A stretch of 64,000 nt of DNA, from assembly GCA_030446715.1 (NCBI GenBank), contig JAUJMU010000004.1, forward strand, positions 418,931-482,930, written 5' to 3'. The first letter of the stretch is position 1. Every line of letters starts with the position of its first letter. A program made the translations under genes and the position numbers. Origin of the DNA: Cytophagales bacterium (GTDB lineage Bacteria; Bacteroidota; Bacteroidia; Cytophagales; 172606-1). The notes below the pieces were generated by a model that was given only the letters and a program-made list of their open reading frames with translations, did not search any database and was not told the DNA's origin. Positions 37,164-47,221 of this stretch are shown one piece after another.

Positions 37164-38327
37164 ATCAACGCAATTCGGCTCTTTTTCAAGTGTCCACTTT
37201 TTCGGCTGAACTTCATCCATGCGGGTCCGGTAGTTTCGTTGGTACACCCGTTCCCGCTTAAGTGTGGCAAAAAAGCTTTCTACCACGGCGTTATCGTAAC
37301 AGTTCCCCTTTCTGCTCATGGAACAATCCGCCTCCGATAATCTTAGTAGCTTTTGATACTCATTGCTGGCATACTGGCTGCCTCGGTCGGAGTGATGAAT
37401 TAAACCTTTAGCCGGTTTTCGTTGCAGCAGGGCCATTTGCAAAGCACTACTTACCAGGCAAGTAGCCATGGCAGGCTTCATCGGCCAGCCCACCACTCTA
37501 CGGGAAAACAAGTCCAGTACTACTGCTAAATACAGCCATCCTTCCCCAGTCCGGATATAAGTGATGTCGGCGGCCCACTTCTCATCGGGCATAGCCGCTA
37601 CAAACTCCTGGTTAAGTTTATTTTCCTTCACGGGCAGATCATGATCAGAATCGGTAGTACGCACAAATTTTCGTTTCTGCTTAGCGGTAATGCCTTCCAG
37701 TTTCATGGACCTGCCACAGAGCCCGCATCTGGGTCCATCGGGCTACCCGGTTAAGCGAACAGGTCACTTTCTGCTCTTTTAACTCTACATGAATTCGGGG
37801 GCTGCCGTAACTCAAGTCACTGTCCTTGTGAATTTTCCGGATCTTTTCAACTAATTGGTTATTCTGCTTGCTACGCTCACTTTCCGGTCTTTTCACCCAT
37901 GCATGATAGCCACTTTTGGACACTTGCATTACCCGGCAAAGCATGGCCAGGGTAAAGTCCTCGATGCTGATGGATAAACGGGTACCTTGGCGGACCACGA
38001 CACTAGTGTCGGATCCGCTTGAGGACGAAAGGCGAAGATACCCATTGCCTCCATAAGATCTCGACCTCCTGTTTTAAGCGTTGATTCTCCCGCTGCAACC
38101 GGGTTAATTCTTCATCTACAGGCTTTCCTGTACCTGGAAATGCTTTTTCCTGATGCTGCTCTAACTCCAGCTGCCAGCGCCGGAGCATGCTCACTTGTAT
38201 GCCTGACTCTCGGGCCACCTGGCTCCGCTTACCTGTTTGCTTAGCCAGCCGTACGGCTTCTTCTTTGAACTCCTGGATCTCTACTACGAAGATAGGCTCC
38301 GGTATACGTTTTCTTAGTGGTCGACAT
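37161..38327 (-). pseudogene. IS3-family transposase (orfA and orfB), broken
   Basis: OrfA begins at 38327 (MSTTKKTYTGAYLRS), shifts frame near 38285 and continues EIQEFKEEAVRLAKQTGKRS. OrfB is split into 37681-37998 (SKSGYHAWVKRPESE) and 37161-37706, where the rve core shows WAADITYIRTGEGWLYLAVV, LIHHSDRGSQYASNEY and NCYDNAVVESFFATLKRE, the three DDE regions. The C-terminus after QRNYRTRMDE runs through the element end, so part of the usual tail is missing. Confidence 0.8.
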
Positions 38328-38351
38328 AATGGAAAACTGGTTGATAAGACA
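37191..38351 (-). mobile_element. IS3-family element (degenerate)
   Basis: The left end begins TGTCCACTTTTTCGGCTGAA and the right end, read inward, TGTCTTATCAACCAGTTTTC; both have the terminal TG...CA and a loosely similar body. A 3-bp duplication is not visible. The element holds orfA and orfB of an IS3 transposase on the minus strand, both damaged. Confidence 0.6.
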
Positions 38352-38739
38352 ATTTATTCATTCTCTTTCAACCGTCCATATTTACGGGGTAAGCCCACGC
38401 CGGTTGCTGTGGATAAAGAAGACTTTACCCACGGTTTCCTGGATAAGTAGCCCTACCCCAATGGCTGCTTGAGCTACTTACCCACATAACCCACCCCCTA
38501 GTAGCAGAGAGCCTTTTGAACTTTTGTTTCCAAAAAGGCAATTGTGGCCTCCCTCCTTCCCTCTCTCAATTCCACGTTAAAGTTTACGGTTACTCTAATC
38601 AACATCTGTCCGGCGACCGGAAGCCTTATACTTGGACCGTATGCCTAGGTAGTAATGCCATTACCCAGCATTGAACCCAGTGGGGGATTTTTGGTTTACT
38701 GAACTAGTAGAGTTATATTCGTGTAAAAGTTCATTTACT
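38352..38739. other. Spacer between IS3 and the toxin-antitoxin pair
   Basis: No gene. It contains a hairpin AAGTAGC/GCTACTT (about 38443-38481), a second one GCCTTTT/AAAAGGC (about 38511-38541) and the second copy of the 19-bp direct repeat at 38574-38592. Confidence 0.4.
38574..38592 (+). repeat. 19-bp dispersed direct repeat, copy 2
   Basis: This is an exact copy of the repeat at 37145-37163, in the same orientation. The IS3 element lies between them and the toxin-antitoxin pair follows. Confidence 0.6.
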
Positions 38740-39199
38740 ATGGCTTCCCTCTCCCCTGTTTCCCGTACCAGTAAGGCGGGCAGTAACCACCCTAAAGGCA
38801 CACCCGCTGGCAAGACCCTCGGGTATCATCGCAGCGAACAAGACATCATCCGGCAGACCCGGCAAGGGGTGCTACGAGGGAAGCCGACCGGGTAGCCCAC
38901 CTTGTGGGTATCGCCGATAAAGAATTATCCACTGCCCTTGGCATTTCAGAAAGCTATCTGCACCGTTTGCGGGTAGACCGACCACTAAGCCGAGAAGCGG
39001 CCGAGCGGCTGCTGCTACTGGAAAACCTGCTTATCCACGCCTTGGATACCTTCGAGGGCCGGGCAGAAACCGTGCTGCACTGGCTGCGCACCCCTTGCGG
39101 GAACTAGCCGGACAAACGCCGCTTGAAGCCTTGGATACAGTTACCGGCTATACGCTCGTGGACCGGGTGCTGGGACGGCTGGACTACGGTATTTTCTAA
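38740..39199 (+). pseudogene. Xre/MbcA/ParS-type antitoxin, frameshifted twice
   Basis: Three frames join into one DUF2384-type antitoxin. The N-terminus (MASLSPVSRTSKAGSNHPKG) is followed by VAHLVGIADKELSTALGISE, the Xre-like helix-turn-helix, and LTPLEALDT-like sequence (TPLEALDTVTGYTLVDRVLG) ending LDYGIF, the toxin-neutralising Xre-MbcA-ParS C-terminal domain. Breaks are at about 38880-38886 and in a four-C run at 39091-39094, each repaired by one extra base. The toxin starts 7 bp downstream. Confidence 0.78.
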
Positions 39200-39206
39200 C
39201 GCTCCC

Positions 39207-39688
39207 ATGACGCTTGTTTACCGGGTAGTCCGGCAGAAATACGCTGACCAGCCGCTGGACGTGGAAGGTGCCCGGCTGTACGGAGGACGCTGGAGTCCTC
39301 CGGGTATGGTATTCTCTACACGGCGGAGCACCCAGCCTTGTCCTTGGTAGAAATACTGGTTCACGCCCCCCGCGTCCCGTATGATCAATTGCCGCACTAC
39401 CGGCTCTTCACCATCGAGTTGCCGGAGCAAATTCCGGGTACTTCGGTCCAAAGAATTATTACCGCCGAGGAGTTGCCACCTTACTGGCAGGAACCTACCT
39501 ACGAGCGGAGTCAGTGGGTGCTCCAGCCCTGGCTCACCCAGCCAGATGTAGTCGCCTTAGGAGTACCTTCCGCCGTGCTGCCTGCCGGGGTAAATTACTT
39601 GCTGCACGCCGGCCATCCGGACTACGGACGGCTACGGGTAGTCCGGGAAGAACCCCTGCTGATTGATCCTCGCCTTTGGCAAAACTAG
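39207..39688 (+). pseudogene. RES-domain NAD+-degrading toxin, frameshifted
   Basis: The start MTLVYRVVRQKYADQPLDVE, the motif GARLYGGRWSPPG and, after a one-base break near 39311-39317, YTAEHPALSLVEILVHAPRV are typical of RES toxins, whose Arg-Glu-Ser residues degrade NAD+. The second part ends with LEVPDDV-like substrate residues and PSAVLPAGVNYLLHAGHPDY. Together with the upstream antitoxin this is a RES-Xre module; the single indel would silence the toxin if real. Confidence 0.8.
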
Positions 39689-40106
39689 CTGTGAACAGAA
39701 GCTGTTTGAACATCAAGCAACTCCCTTTTACCTTTCTCCCGATACCAACCTTTTTCAGTACGGTTTGCAAAGACTGAAACTGTACTTTTTCAATCTTGCG
39801 CTTTAATGCAGTAATTTCATTGGGTAGCCTGCCTGCTTTCGCGCAGCAGGCGAAAATGCTCTTTTCCCCTTCGGTAATTCTACTAAAGCAGAAAACTATC
39901 AGCCTGTTATGAAGGTCTTGTTTTTTACCTTTATAAGAGCTCGACTTCAAATGGTGACGGCAACAAAGCAGGTGTAAGAATGAAAAACCGAAGGGCATAT
40001 GCTCCCGGCGGGTAGTGGTTTACCTTCTTTGGCTAACGGGTATACAGCCTTGTAAAGAATGTAATATTCTGGTTGTTTTTCAGCTACCCCTCACCTATCT
40101 CTTCCT
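39689..40106. other. Spacer without recognised gene
   Basis: A minus-strand frame spans part of it but overlaps the RES gene and shows no family motif. Nothing else is visible. Confidence 0.4.
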
Positions 40107-40424
40107 ATGGCCTGCCAATCTGTACAAACCCTCAGGGAAATACGCAGTCAGCTTAATGACCTTTCTGCTTCTGACGGGCAGGCCCAGGTTCTGGAACAAC
40201 TCCTGGAGCAGTCACTGGCTCTGCTGGATGGCTTCGGGCATACAGGTCATGCCTTCTTTGAGAACCGCAGAAAAGTAGCACTGGAGGGACTTTCCCGGGA
40301 ACTGCTCAGGTTTCAGCAGGTCTGCCGTGCAGAAACAGAAAAGGTGGAAAAGATCAACCGCTTCAGCCTTGCCCGCAGGGAGGCGCACCACCTGCTGGGG
40401 AAGGTGCTTTCTGCAAGCAAATGA
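40107..40424 (+). CDS. Small helical protein of unknown function, paralogue 1
   Basis: A 105-residue, probably all-helical soluble protein (LREIRSQLNDLSASDGQAQV, then ENRRKVALEGLSRELLRFQQ). It aligns end to end with the next gene (40476-40787): both have L-x-x-(I/L)-R-x-Q-L-x-D-L-x-x-S-D, then a Leu-rich helix, then an R-x-x-x-L block, so they arose by duplication. I do not recognise the family. Confidence 0.6.
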   Translation: MACQSVQTLREIRSQLNDLSASDGQAQVLEQLLEQSLALLDGFGHTGHAFFENRRKVALEGLSRELLRFQQVCRAETEKVEKINRFSLARREAHHLLGKVLSASK

Positions 40425-40475
40425 TTCCCCGGTTCTTTCCCCGTATCTGACATTGCTCTTCACGCCCCTAACTTT

Positions 40476-40787
40476 ATGCAGGAAACTGAAAAAAAACTCT
40501 GCCGGTTGCGCGGTCAGCTAAAGGACCTCCCTGTATCGGACGCCAATGCTTCCCTTGCCCGAAAGCTGATTGGGGAAGCTATCCTGCTGATCCGGAACGA
40601 GCCTCAGCTGGAGCATGCCACAAGAGAGAATCTGACCCGCCAGCTTGACTACGAAATCAGTTACTACCTGATAGGGCACTATATGACTGCTTCCGGGTAT
40701 GCGGCTAAAACGGCCGCTTTCAACCGGGTCAGGGAGAATGCAGTCCGCTGGCTCACCAGGGCTGTTGACCGGTTGCGTAACCCCTGA
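40476..40787 (+). CDS. Small helical protein of unknown function, paralogue 2
   Basis: A 103-residue helical protein (LCRLRGQLKDLPVSDANASL, then ENLTRQLDYEISYYLIGHYM) related to the preceding gene, 51 bp away on the same strand. Neither has a signal peptide or membrane segment. A regulatory or structural role cannot be assigned. Confidence 0.6.
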   Translation: MQETEKKLCRLRGQLKDLPVSDANASLARKLIGEAILLIRNEPQLEHATRENLTRQLDYEISYYLIGHYMTASGYAAKTAAFNRVRENAVRWLTRAVDRLRNP

Positions 40788-41092
40788 AAGGGTGATACAC
40801 GTCTTGACCAGACCAGAAAGGCGAATACCTGTCCTTCCACTCTGAAAGGGAACGTTAAGGTTTACAATTAAAGCAGCACAGGTGCATAAGTAGCTTAACC
40901 GGTGCAGCCAAACTTGTCAATTTCCGCCTTACTGATACAAGGAAGTGTTTTCAGATAACTTACCCTAAGCTCAGCCGGGGTTATGCCTGGGTAGCTGGCG
41001 GCGTTTTCTTTTTAAGGTCCCTTTCCGTTTACTTTCGGAAGAGGTTCACCAGAGACGGGTACGTTGAGGAATTGGCACTGCGGTTCTCAGCC
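40788..41092. other. Spacer with a diverged copy of the 19-bp repeat
   Basis: No gene. AACGTTAAGGTTTACAATTA at about 40852-40871 is a diverged third copy of the repeat seen at 37145 and 38574. Confidence 0.4.
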
Positions 41093-41382
41093 TTATTTTA
41101 CCCGGTATTCCACCAGTTGATCAGCCGGATCAAGGCGTCTTACTTCCTTGTAAGGTTTCTCAAACACTTCCGGCGAAAAGGCTTTGTCCTCAAAGCTGCC
41201 CTGAATGTCCCCCCGCCATACCGCCCTTCCATCAGGCCGGAACACCCGCACCAACTGGCGTAGGCAGGGGAAAAGGCATCTGTGTTTTTTTGTAAGCCCG
41301 CCCGCCAGTGTTTGCCGGCCTGCGCCAGATGTTCGGGTAAGGACTGGTCGCAGACTATTCCATTGGAGCACATGCCGGCCAT
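41093..41382 (-). pseudogene. Hypothetical protein, frameshifted
   Basis: The start is MAGMCSNGIVCDQSLPEHLA and the second part, after a one-base loss in the four-G run at 41267-41270, reads LRQLVRVFRPDGRAVWRGDI and EVFEKPYKEVRRLDPADQLV to the stop. The restored protein has about 97 residues. No family is recognised. Confidence 0.4.
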
Positions 41383-41751
41383 CGGGGTACAACCGGGTTA
41401 CTCAGAGTAAACTTCTGAAACCCCCGCTTTTGGCTCCTCACTATGGCCGGGAACCTCCCCTGGAGAACCATACCTGCCGCAACCTTTGCAGTGATATTTT
41501 CCTTTGCCGTTCTTTACATTATAACCATTGCTGACCAACTCTTCACTCCCACAATGAAGGCACCTTCTGATAATAGCTGTTATCGTTTCTTTACTGAGTC
41601 TATCCTGATTTATTCAGCTGATTGCTCAGTTTCAACTTTGCGCCTTCCCGGGAATGGAGGGTTAACGGAGGAGCGCTGTCAGAATGTTAACTGCATTGCT
41701 TTGATAATCAAAAGCAAACAGGTCTGTCAGGATACGAGGCCCGGCTTTTGC

Positions 41752-42003
41752 TCAGGCAGAACGCGTGAAGGCAAGCCCATGGATTTTGTGGAGTAAATAG
41801 GCAATTTCTTCCAGTTCTTCTTTAAGCTGATAGTCTCCTTTATTTACACCACTGACAAATTTTTTGTGCATGGCATATTCTAATGCATGTGCTGCCCGGT
41901 GATCCCCTTGCTCAACAAAACGGATAAGGGTGAGAAAGTCCTTGTGGGCTTTGGCAAAAGAATACGTGTAAACAGCGGAATTGAAAGCATATGGGATGTG
42001 CAT
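41752..42003 (-). CDS. Small hypothetical helical protein
   Basis: An 83-residue protein (MHIPYAFNSAVYTYSFAKAH, then HKKFVSGVNKGDYQLKEELE), amphipathic and helical. The frame is intact and composition looks coding, but no family or partner is evident. It stands between non-coding stretches. Confidence 0.45.
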   Translation of the reverse strand: MHIPYAFNSAVYTYSFAKAHKDFLTLIRFVEQGDHRAAHALEYAMHKKFVSGVNKGDYQLKEELEEIAYLLHKIHGLAFTRSA

Positions 42004-42446
42004 GGCAATCAGCAGTATAATAGTGGCCTGAGGGTCAGCTACTGATACGCTACTGCTTAAAAAAGTTAATCATATTAAGATAAAGGTACAATTTCCTCCC
42101 TCTAACATTGCTTTTTGGGTTATGAAAGTCATTCTCAGCAAATCATGTGATAATCAACAATCATACCCGTTCCATGTGAGGCTTTCCGGTGTATGAGTCT
42201 CCAATCTCATATGTTCCCCATAGGATATACGATTGCCCTGACCTGCTTACTTTGGGAAATAGTGGTTGAGGAGAATTTCAGGTTAAAAGTGCAACGATTC
42301 ATTCTTAACCCAGGATGTACCCCTGCTTCCGCTCACTATAAAGATTCGTCCTTCAGGCCAGCCCGGGAGGGAGGCCTTCACTTTGATTTACGCTTAACCG
42401 AACCTGCGGGAAACATAAAAAGGGCAGATTGCCCCTGCTTATTCCA
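42004..42446. other. Spacer without recognised gene
   Basis: AT-rich sequence; a plus-strand frame at 42193-42456 has no family features and unlikely composition. Confidence 0.35.
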
Positions 42447-42551
42447 TTACTCCTGATTGTCTGAACGTGCCTTATCATGTCGCATCCCTTTATACCAGTA
42501 ATAAGAGTAATACAGAATCAGTACAAGGGCCAGACCCAGATAAAAATCCAT
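42447..42551 (-). CDS. 34-residue single-pass membrane protein
   Basis: ATG at 42551 opens MDFYLGLALVLILYYSYYWY and a charged tail KGMRHDKARSDNQE. The first 20 residues form one membrane helix and the positive charges follow it. AAAGGA lies 7 bases upstream as a possible ribosome-binding site. It is too small to prove by eye; conservation elsewhere would decide. Confidence 0.4.
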   Translation of the reverse strand: MDFYLGLALVLILYYSYYWYKGMRHDKARSDNQE

Positions 42552-42614
42552 TTGATGATCCTTTAATCTTCATACCCATTTTTTCGGCTTGGTAACTGAT
42601 CAGCCCGTAATGAT

Positions 42615-42880
42615 TTACCTGTGCCCTGTTCCTTTACATTGACGGCCCGTGCCGATGGGGGCTCCATACCCGGATTGTACGGGTTGCGCCAGCGCCGGCA
42701 GAGCCCCGCCTTCTTTGGTCAGTACCACGCCGGTCCGAAACTTGACCACGCGCAGATTCAGGCCTTTTCCTTCATCGACGGCCGCTTCCCATTGCTGCGT
42801 ACAGGTAGCCAGAAAATCGGTAGCGGGGGCACTTTGCTCAGTCAGCGCCTCATCGCCCCGGTTACCATAGTAGACTGTCC
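42615..42880 (-). pseudogene. Fragment of a TIGR01777-type NAD-dependent epimerase
   Basis: The segment VYYGNRGDEALTEQSAPATD and later FRTGVVLTKEGGALPALAQP matches the middle of YfcH/TIGR01777 proteins (SAxGYYG, RTGVVL, GGALPK). Both the Rossmann N-terminus and the C-terminus are missing. The 5' side runs into the sequence next to the IS5 left end. Confidence 0.6.
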
Positions 42881-42931
42881 CGTCCTGAAAAAACCTTACA
42901 ATTTTTGACGCTAATCCTGATTTTGGTCTTA

Positions 42932-43820
42932 GAGTGTGTTTGAATTTAATTGGGTGTTCTTGCCAAAATGATGTCAATAAAGGCTAATTGCATGAAAGCC
43001 AGGAAATTCTACTGTTTTCTCAAAGTCCCGGCTGAGCCTGCGGAAGAAATTGAACCAACCGAAGGATCGTTCTACTTGCCATCTTCCGGTTTGAGGACAA
43101 AACCTTGAGCCGACTCAGGCTTCTGGAACTTTCCAGTGGTAGTAGTCAGCACAAGTGGTAAAATCGCCTTTGTACGCCTTGTCGGCCCGGATCAGAGCAG
43201 CCGGTCAGTAGCCTTATAGTTGCCAAAGCAGTTCAATACCTTCTTGTCCGTCCTGCTTGTTGGCCGCTGATACGTGCAGGGCTAAAGGCAGCCCAGCGAA
43301 TCAACGGCAGTGCCTTTTTCTGCCGTTGACCTTCTTACCCCCATCAATGCCCGTGTCTAAACTGATCAGACTGCCCTTCCTGACGCTTTGCGAATCGGCA
43401 GCCGATGCTTTGAGGTCTGCCTTGTCTTTGCCGCTCTTGTTCAACCAGTAAGCTTAACACTGCCGACCATACTCCGTTCTGTTGCCACTTGCGGAAGTAG
43501 TAATACAAACTCGGCCAGCCTGGATATACACAAGGACTTTCTTCAGATTACGCCACTGAGTGCCCGTTCTGGTGATCTTCAAAATCCCATTGACCACTGC
43601 TCTTAAACTGTGCTTACGCTTTCTGCCGTTGTCAATTGTTTTTTTCAATAACTTCCATTGGGAATTGGTCTGGGGTAAACCGTTCACGTTTGAACCTGAG
43701 CTTAACTACTACCATAACTAACCTGAGATTTGATAACCACAAGTTAGGACCAATTCCTTTTCAATGCTCAACCCCTTGTCAGTTTCGCAATTTGCCCCCT
43801 CTCAGATTTTAAACACACTC
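42932..43820 (-). mobile_element. IS5-family element with TTA target duplication
   Basis: GAGTGTGTTTGAA (from 42932) and its inverted copy ending AAACACACTC (43820) are the terminal repeats. TTA flanks both ends (42929-42931 and 43821-43823). The 889-bp length suits the IS427/IS5 group. Confidence 0.75.
42960..43740 (-). pseudogene. IS5-family transposase, heavily frameshifted
   Basis: The N-terminal part reads KRKHSLRAVVNGILKITRTG and TQWRNL, the typical DUF4096 start. Later pieces in other frames read DTGIDGGKKVNGRKRH (first Asp region) and the C-terminal VERSFGWFNFFRRLSRD-like segment with the catalytic Glu. Several stops and indels are present. Confidence 0.75.
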
Positions 43821-43867
43821 TTAATCCTAAAACTACTTTACAAATCTTGAAATACACGCTATGCCTA

Positions 43868-45364
43868 TTATGCGGTGGAAATGTGGGTAACTCTGGTTAT
43901 ATATCCCTGTTGGAACAGACTGCCATCAGGTCTCTTCTGCCACCATGTTTTCGCAGGAGCTGACTTAGGGTAGTGCTTCCAACGCTTTTTAATTCTCCGC
44001 TGCGTTGGTGAGCCTGCTCGGATGAGATAATCCAGACTGGCGTGCGGCCTGATTGTAATGGTGCTACCGTTTCTGATTGTAAATGGCAATGATTCTGGCG
44101 ATCTCCTTTTCGGCATCATCTGGTGATTCTGGTAGATCCTGTTGGGGGAGAACTCATTTTTTACGGTTCCGTTTACCCGCTCAGCCTGCGGATTATCGTA
44201 GGGACTACCCGTCCAGAGTCATGCTGATGGCAATGTTCTCTACCTCCGATAAGCTCACGTAATCCGAGCAGCAGTCAGACCTGACGATGGCTCGACATCG
44301 GGTCTGCTGAATGCCCCTATCGGAATGATGGATGAGAATATAAGATGACTCCCGTTTCCGAACGGCAATCGCCATTTTCAGGGCTTTCATACACCCTACT
44401 GCCTCCAGCGTCGGGTAAAGTGCATAGCCGGGTACTTTTCTCGAATACGCATCGGTAATCAAACTCAGGTAGCTGAATCCCTGCTGGGTTCTGATGTAAG
44501 TGGACCCGATGCTCACGCACGTGGCAGGTCCATGTCACTCACCCACAGCTGCTCTGGACCATCTACCACCAGGTCTTTGATCAAGTCGGGGTACTTCTTA
44601 AGCCAGTGGTGAGAATTAGTAGTTTTCACCATCTGTTTGCGCCTGCGGATGAGCAGGCCGTGGAAGCCAGAAGATCAAAGAGTTGATCCCGGCCCATTTT
44701 ATATCCCGTGCCCTTTTAGCTCCGGCTCAAGCAGATAGAACAGCTTTCTGGTCCCGATCAAAGGCATGTCTTTGCGAATTTTATGGACCAGAGCAAGTAC
44801 CACCATATCGGCGATACTGGTCTTTTTCTCGTGAGCCACTGCTTCGTAGTAAGCCTGACGGGTGAGTGGACCATAACGGTCCATTCAAACAGTGCACAAA
44901 GACGCTCCAGGCTTACTGTAGGATGACTTTGCCTCATAAGGGAGCGTATGTGCTCCCGTTTGACTGTTGGTACCACGCTCCACCGGATCTTGATCCTAAA
45001 TTCTTCTTCGGCTACCTGGATCATAGTCTGAAGACCACTGATTTTCAGTTCGGCCTCGGCCAGGGCTTTGGTGAGTGCTTTTAGTTGCCGGTTTGGCGAG
45101 TCGCTGGGGTTACTGGTTGGCATAGTGGGTTCTGGCTCATCAGGAATAGTGTCCGCTAAGTTGGGCAGACAAATGCTCTCCATCCAGTTTTTGAGTGTAT
45201 TCCGGTTCAGACCGTATTTCCGGCAAGCCGCCCTGATGCCGATCAGCCCTTTGGTGACCTCATAGACAATCTTTTGCTTTTTCAGCCTCGCTCCTGCGTT
45301 TGTAGGGCTCCCTGACTTGTAATCTTTCGCTTACTGCTTTTCTGATTTTTACTTTTTCTGCCAT
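43868..45364 (-). pseudogene. Second IS3-family transposase, decayed
   Basis: OrfA starts at 45364 (MAEKVKIRKAVSERLQVREP), shifts frame and continues GIRAACRKYGLNRNTLKNWM and a coiled coil (LTKALAEAELKISGLQTMIQ). OrfB pieces include RYGPLTRQAYYEAVAHEKKT, GTRKLFYLL, GSTYIRTQQGFSYLSLITDA, HHSDRGIQ, and YDNPQAERVNGTVKNEF-like residues, with the end at 43868. It differs from the IS3 at 37.2 kb. The element ends are not recognised. Confidence 0.7.
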
Positions 45365-45479
45365 CCTGCTGAGCTTTGCTGTAAAGCTATTTTCTATACA
45401 ACAAGCAGCTAAGTAATTGACAACGAAGCTTTTGAAAACAATCTGGTTAATTCATCCTGATTTAAGTTCAAGGCCTCCA

Positions 45480-46778
45480 TGCGTCTTTGCACTTGCCGTA
45501 ATCCGGCTTCCCTGTTTTTTGGTTATTTTCTTTAATCTGACTTTTCTTATAGGGCTCGGCTTTCGTAATCATATTCCAGATAATGACGGCCAGCTTTCGG
45601 GCAGTGGCAGTTATGGCGGCCACTCTGCCCTTTTTACAGGCAATTCTTTTAAAGAAAGGAGTACGCTCATGATTCTTTTGATTGCCAATCAGTTAGCTGC
45701 CTGCCTTAAGGCAGTAGCTATATAGGATTTACCCGAGGGAGTGCGATGACTGATGATGCGCCCGCCACTGATTTTATTGTTGGGAACCAACCGCAGCCAG
45801 CTGGCAAAACTTTTAGCGGATGCGAACTTATGGATATCCTTTCCGGATGACGTGGTAGTCAACAGGCAAAGAACGGTACTGTGACTGATGCCTGCTATGG
45901 CAGAAAGATCGGTTTGGAAGTACTGCCAGGCAAAATCGGAAACGTTAAAAGCTGGGGGTATGCTTGCTGCTCTTTTTCTTATTTTCTTTTCTTGCTTCCT
46001 GGGCTGGTTCGGCAACGGGCTCTTCTGGAGCACCTCTTAGTAAAGCCTGTTCAATCACCTTATCACACTCAACAGGGCTTTCTGGCAGAGCTTGTAAAAA
46101 TCAGGGCTGCCTGCAATTCAAATAACAACTCCTGCCTCCACCAGCCGTGCAGGGATTGGGCGATTTCCTCTTTGGATTTTTTCATTCGTACGTCCACCAA
46201 AGAGGCTAAGTAATGCGGATCCCGGTTTCCCGCTAGAATTGCGTCTATAATGGCAAGCCCGGATTTGCCGGTAATGTCACGGATGGCTGCATCGAGCCTG
46301 ATGTTCATTAGCCAGAAGTGCTTCTGCATTTTATGCGTATAGGTAGCCAGCTGTTCAATCAGGTGTTGGCGATGATAGTAGTAGGTACGAAACTCCTGCA
46401 GGGTATCGCTCAGCAGAAAACTACCTGACAATAAGCCAGTAGACCTGATGCTGCGCATCATGGTCTATCAGTTTTTGAATCCACATACAATCAATGACAT
46501 CGGTTTTACGTCCTTGCATATTCCTGGTCTGGCTACCGCCGGCCAATAGCATTTCAAATCCAGCTTCTTGCAAGGCATTGAAGAGCGTTTGCCGGATGGA
46601 GCATTTTCGCTCCATAGCTACCGGTGCTTTCCATAGCCACGGAAGTAATCCCGTACTCACGCAGATGCACAATAAGCTGCTCATGATCCTGGGTGTACAC
46701 GCCAAAGGACCGGACATTTTCCTTGTTTTGATCTACCGCTACCATGGCTGCGGGAGCCCACATCAATGCCGGCGGCAT
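45480..46778 (-). pseudogene. IS110-family transposase, decayed
   Basis: The DEDD part is at the 5' end (MVAVDQNKENVRSFGVYTQD, then SVAMESTGSYG and KTDVIDCMWIQKLI). The Transposase_20 part is in later frames (DLSAIAGISHSTVLCLLTTT, KFASAKSFASWLRLVPNNKI, RTPSGKSYIATALRQAA) and the end reads RKLAVIIWNMITKAEPY. At least three frame changes separate these parts. Confidence 0.75.
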
Positions 46779-46799
46779 GAGGATTAACGACTGGAAGGG

Positions 46800-47221
46800 C
46801 GGGGGCTTGCTTTCTCATACTGCTTGCTTTCTCATACTGTTTGAAGATTATAGCGATGAAATAGCTTCAGGGAATGTATGGATGAATAAGATTTTTCTAT
46901 TCGGGATTCTCAAAGGAGATCACCAGTCAATTCAACAAATGCCTCTGCAGTGAACAAAGGCCGTATACATTCCAGCCCAGATTTGGGGAAGGACTTTTAA
47001 GTACCATTAAGTTGATGAGCTTATCGCTGAAGCAGTGACAAGATAAGTAAAGTGTTTAAGCCGCTATTGCCCTGTTGTCATTCCTATTCAATAGCGCCAG
47101 CGCAATCCTGTGATTTTAGGACGGGACGTTTATCGGGACGGGACACTTATCCGTTCCAAACGGAGCGCTCAATTATCCGGTACTAATGCCCAAATCAGTT
47201 GGTTTTCCTGCCCGCCGTGAA
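46800..47221. other. Spacer downstream of the methyltransferase
   Basis: No gene. At about 47121-47151 a unit ACGGGACGTTTATCGGG is followed by ACGGGACACTTATCC, a short degenerate tandem repeat that may be a transposon end. Confidence 0.35.

Noticed and set aside
39534-39998. 154-residue minus-strand open frame overlapping the RES toxin
   Set aside because: It overlaps the recognised toxin antisense, begins with a Cys/His-rich stretch and shows no family features; taken as a shadow.
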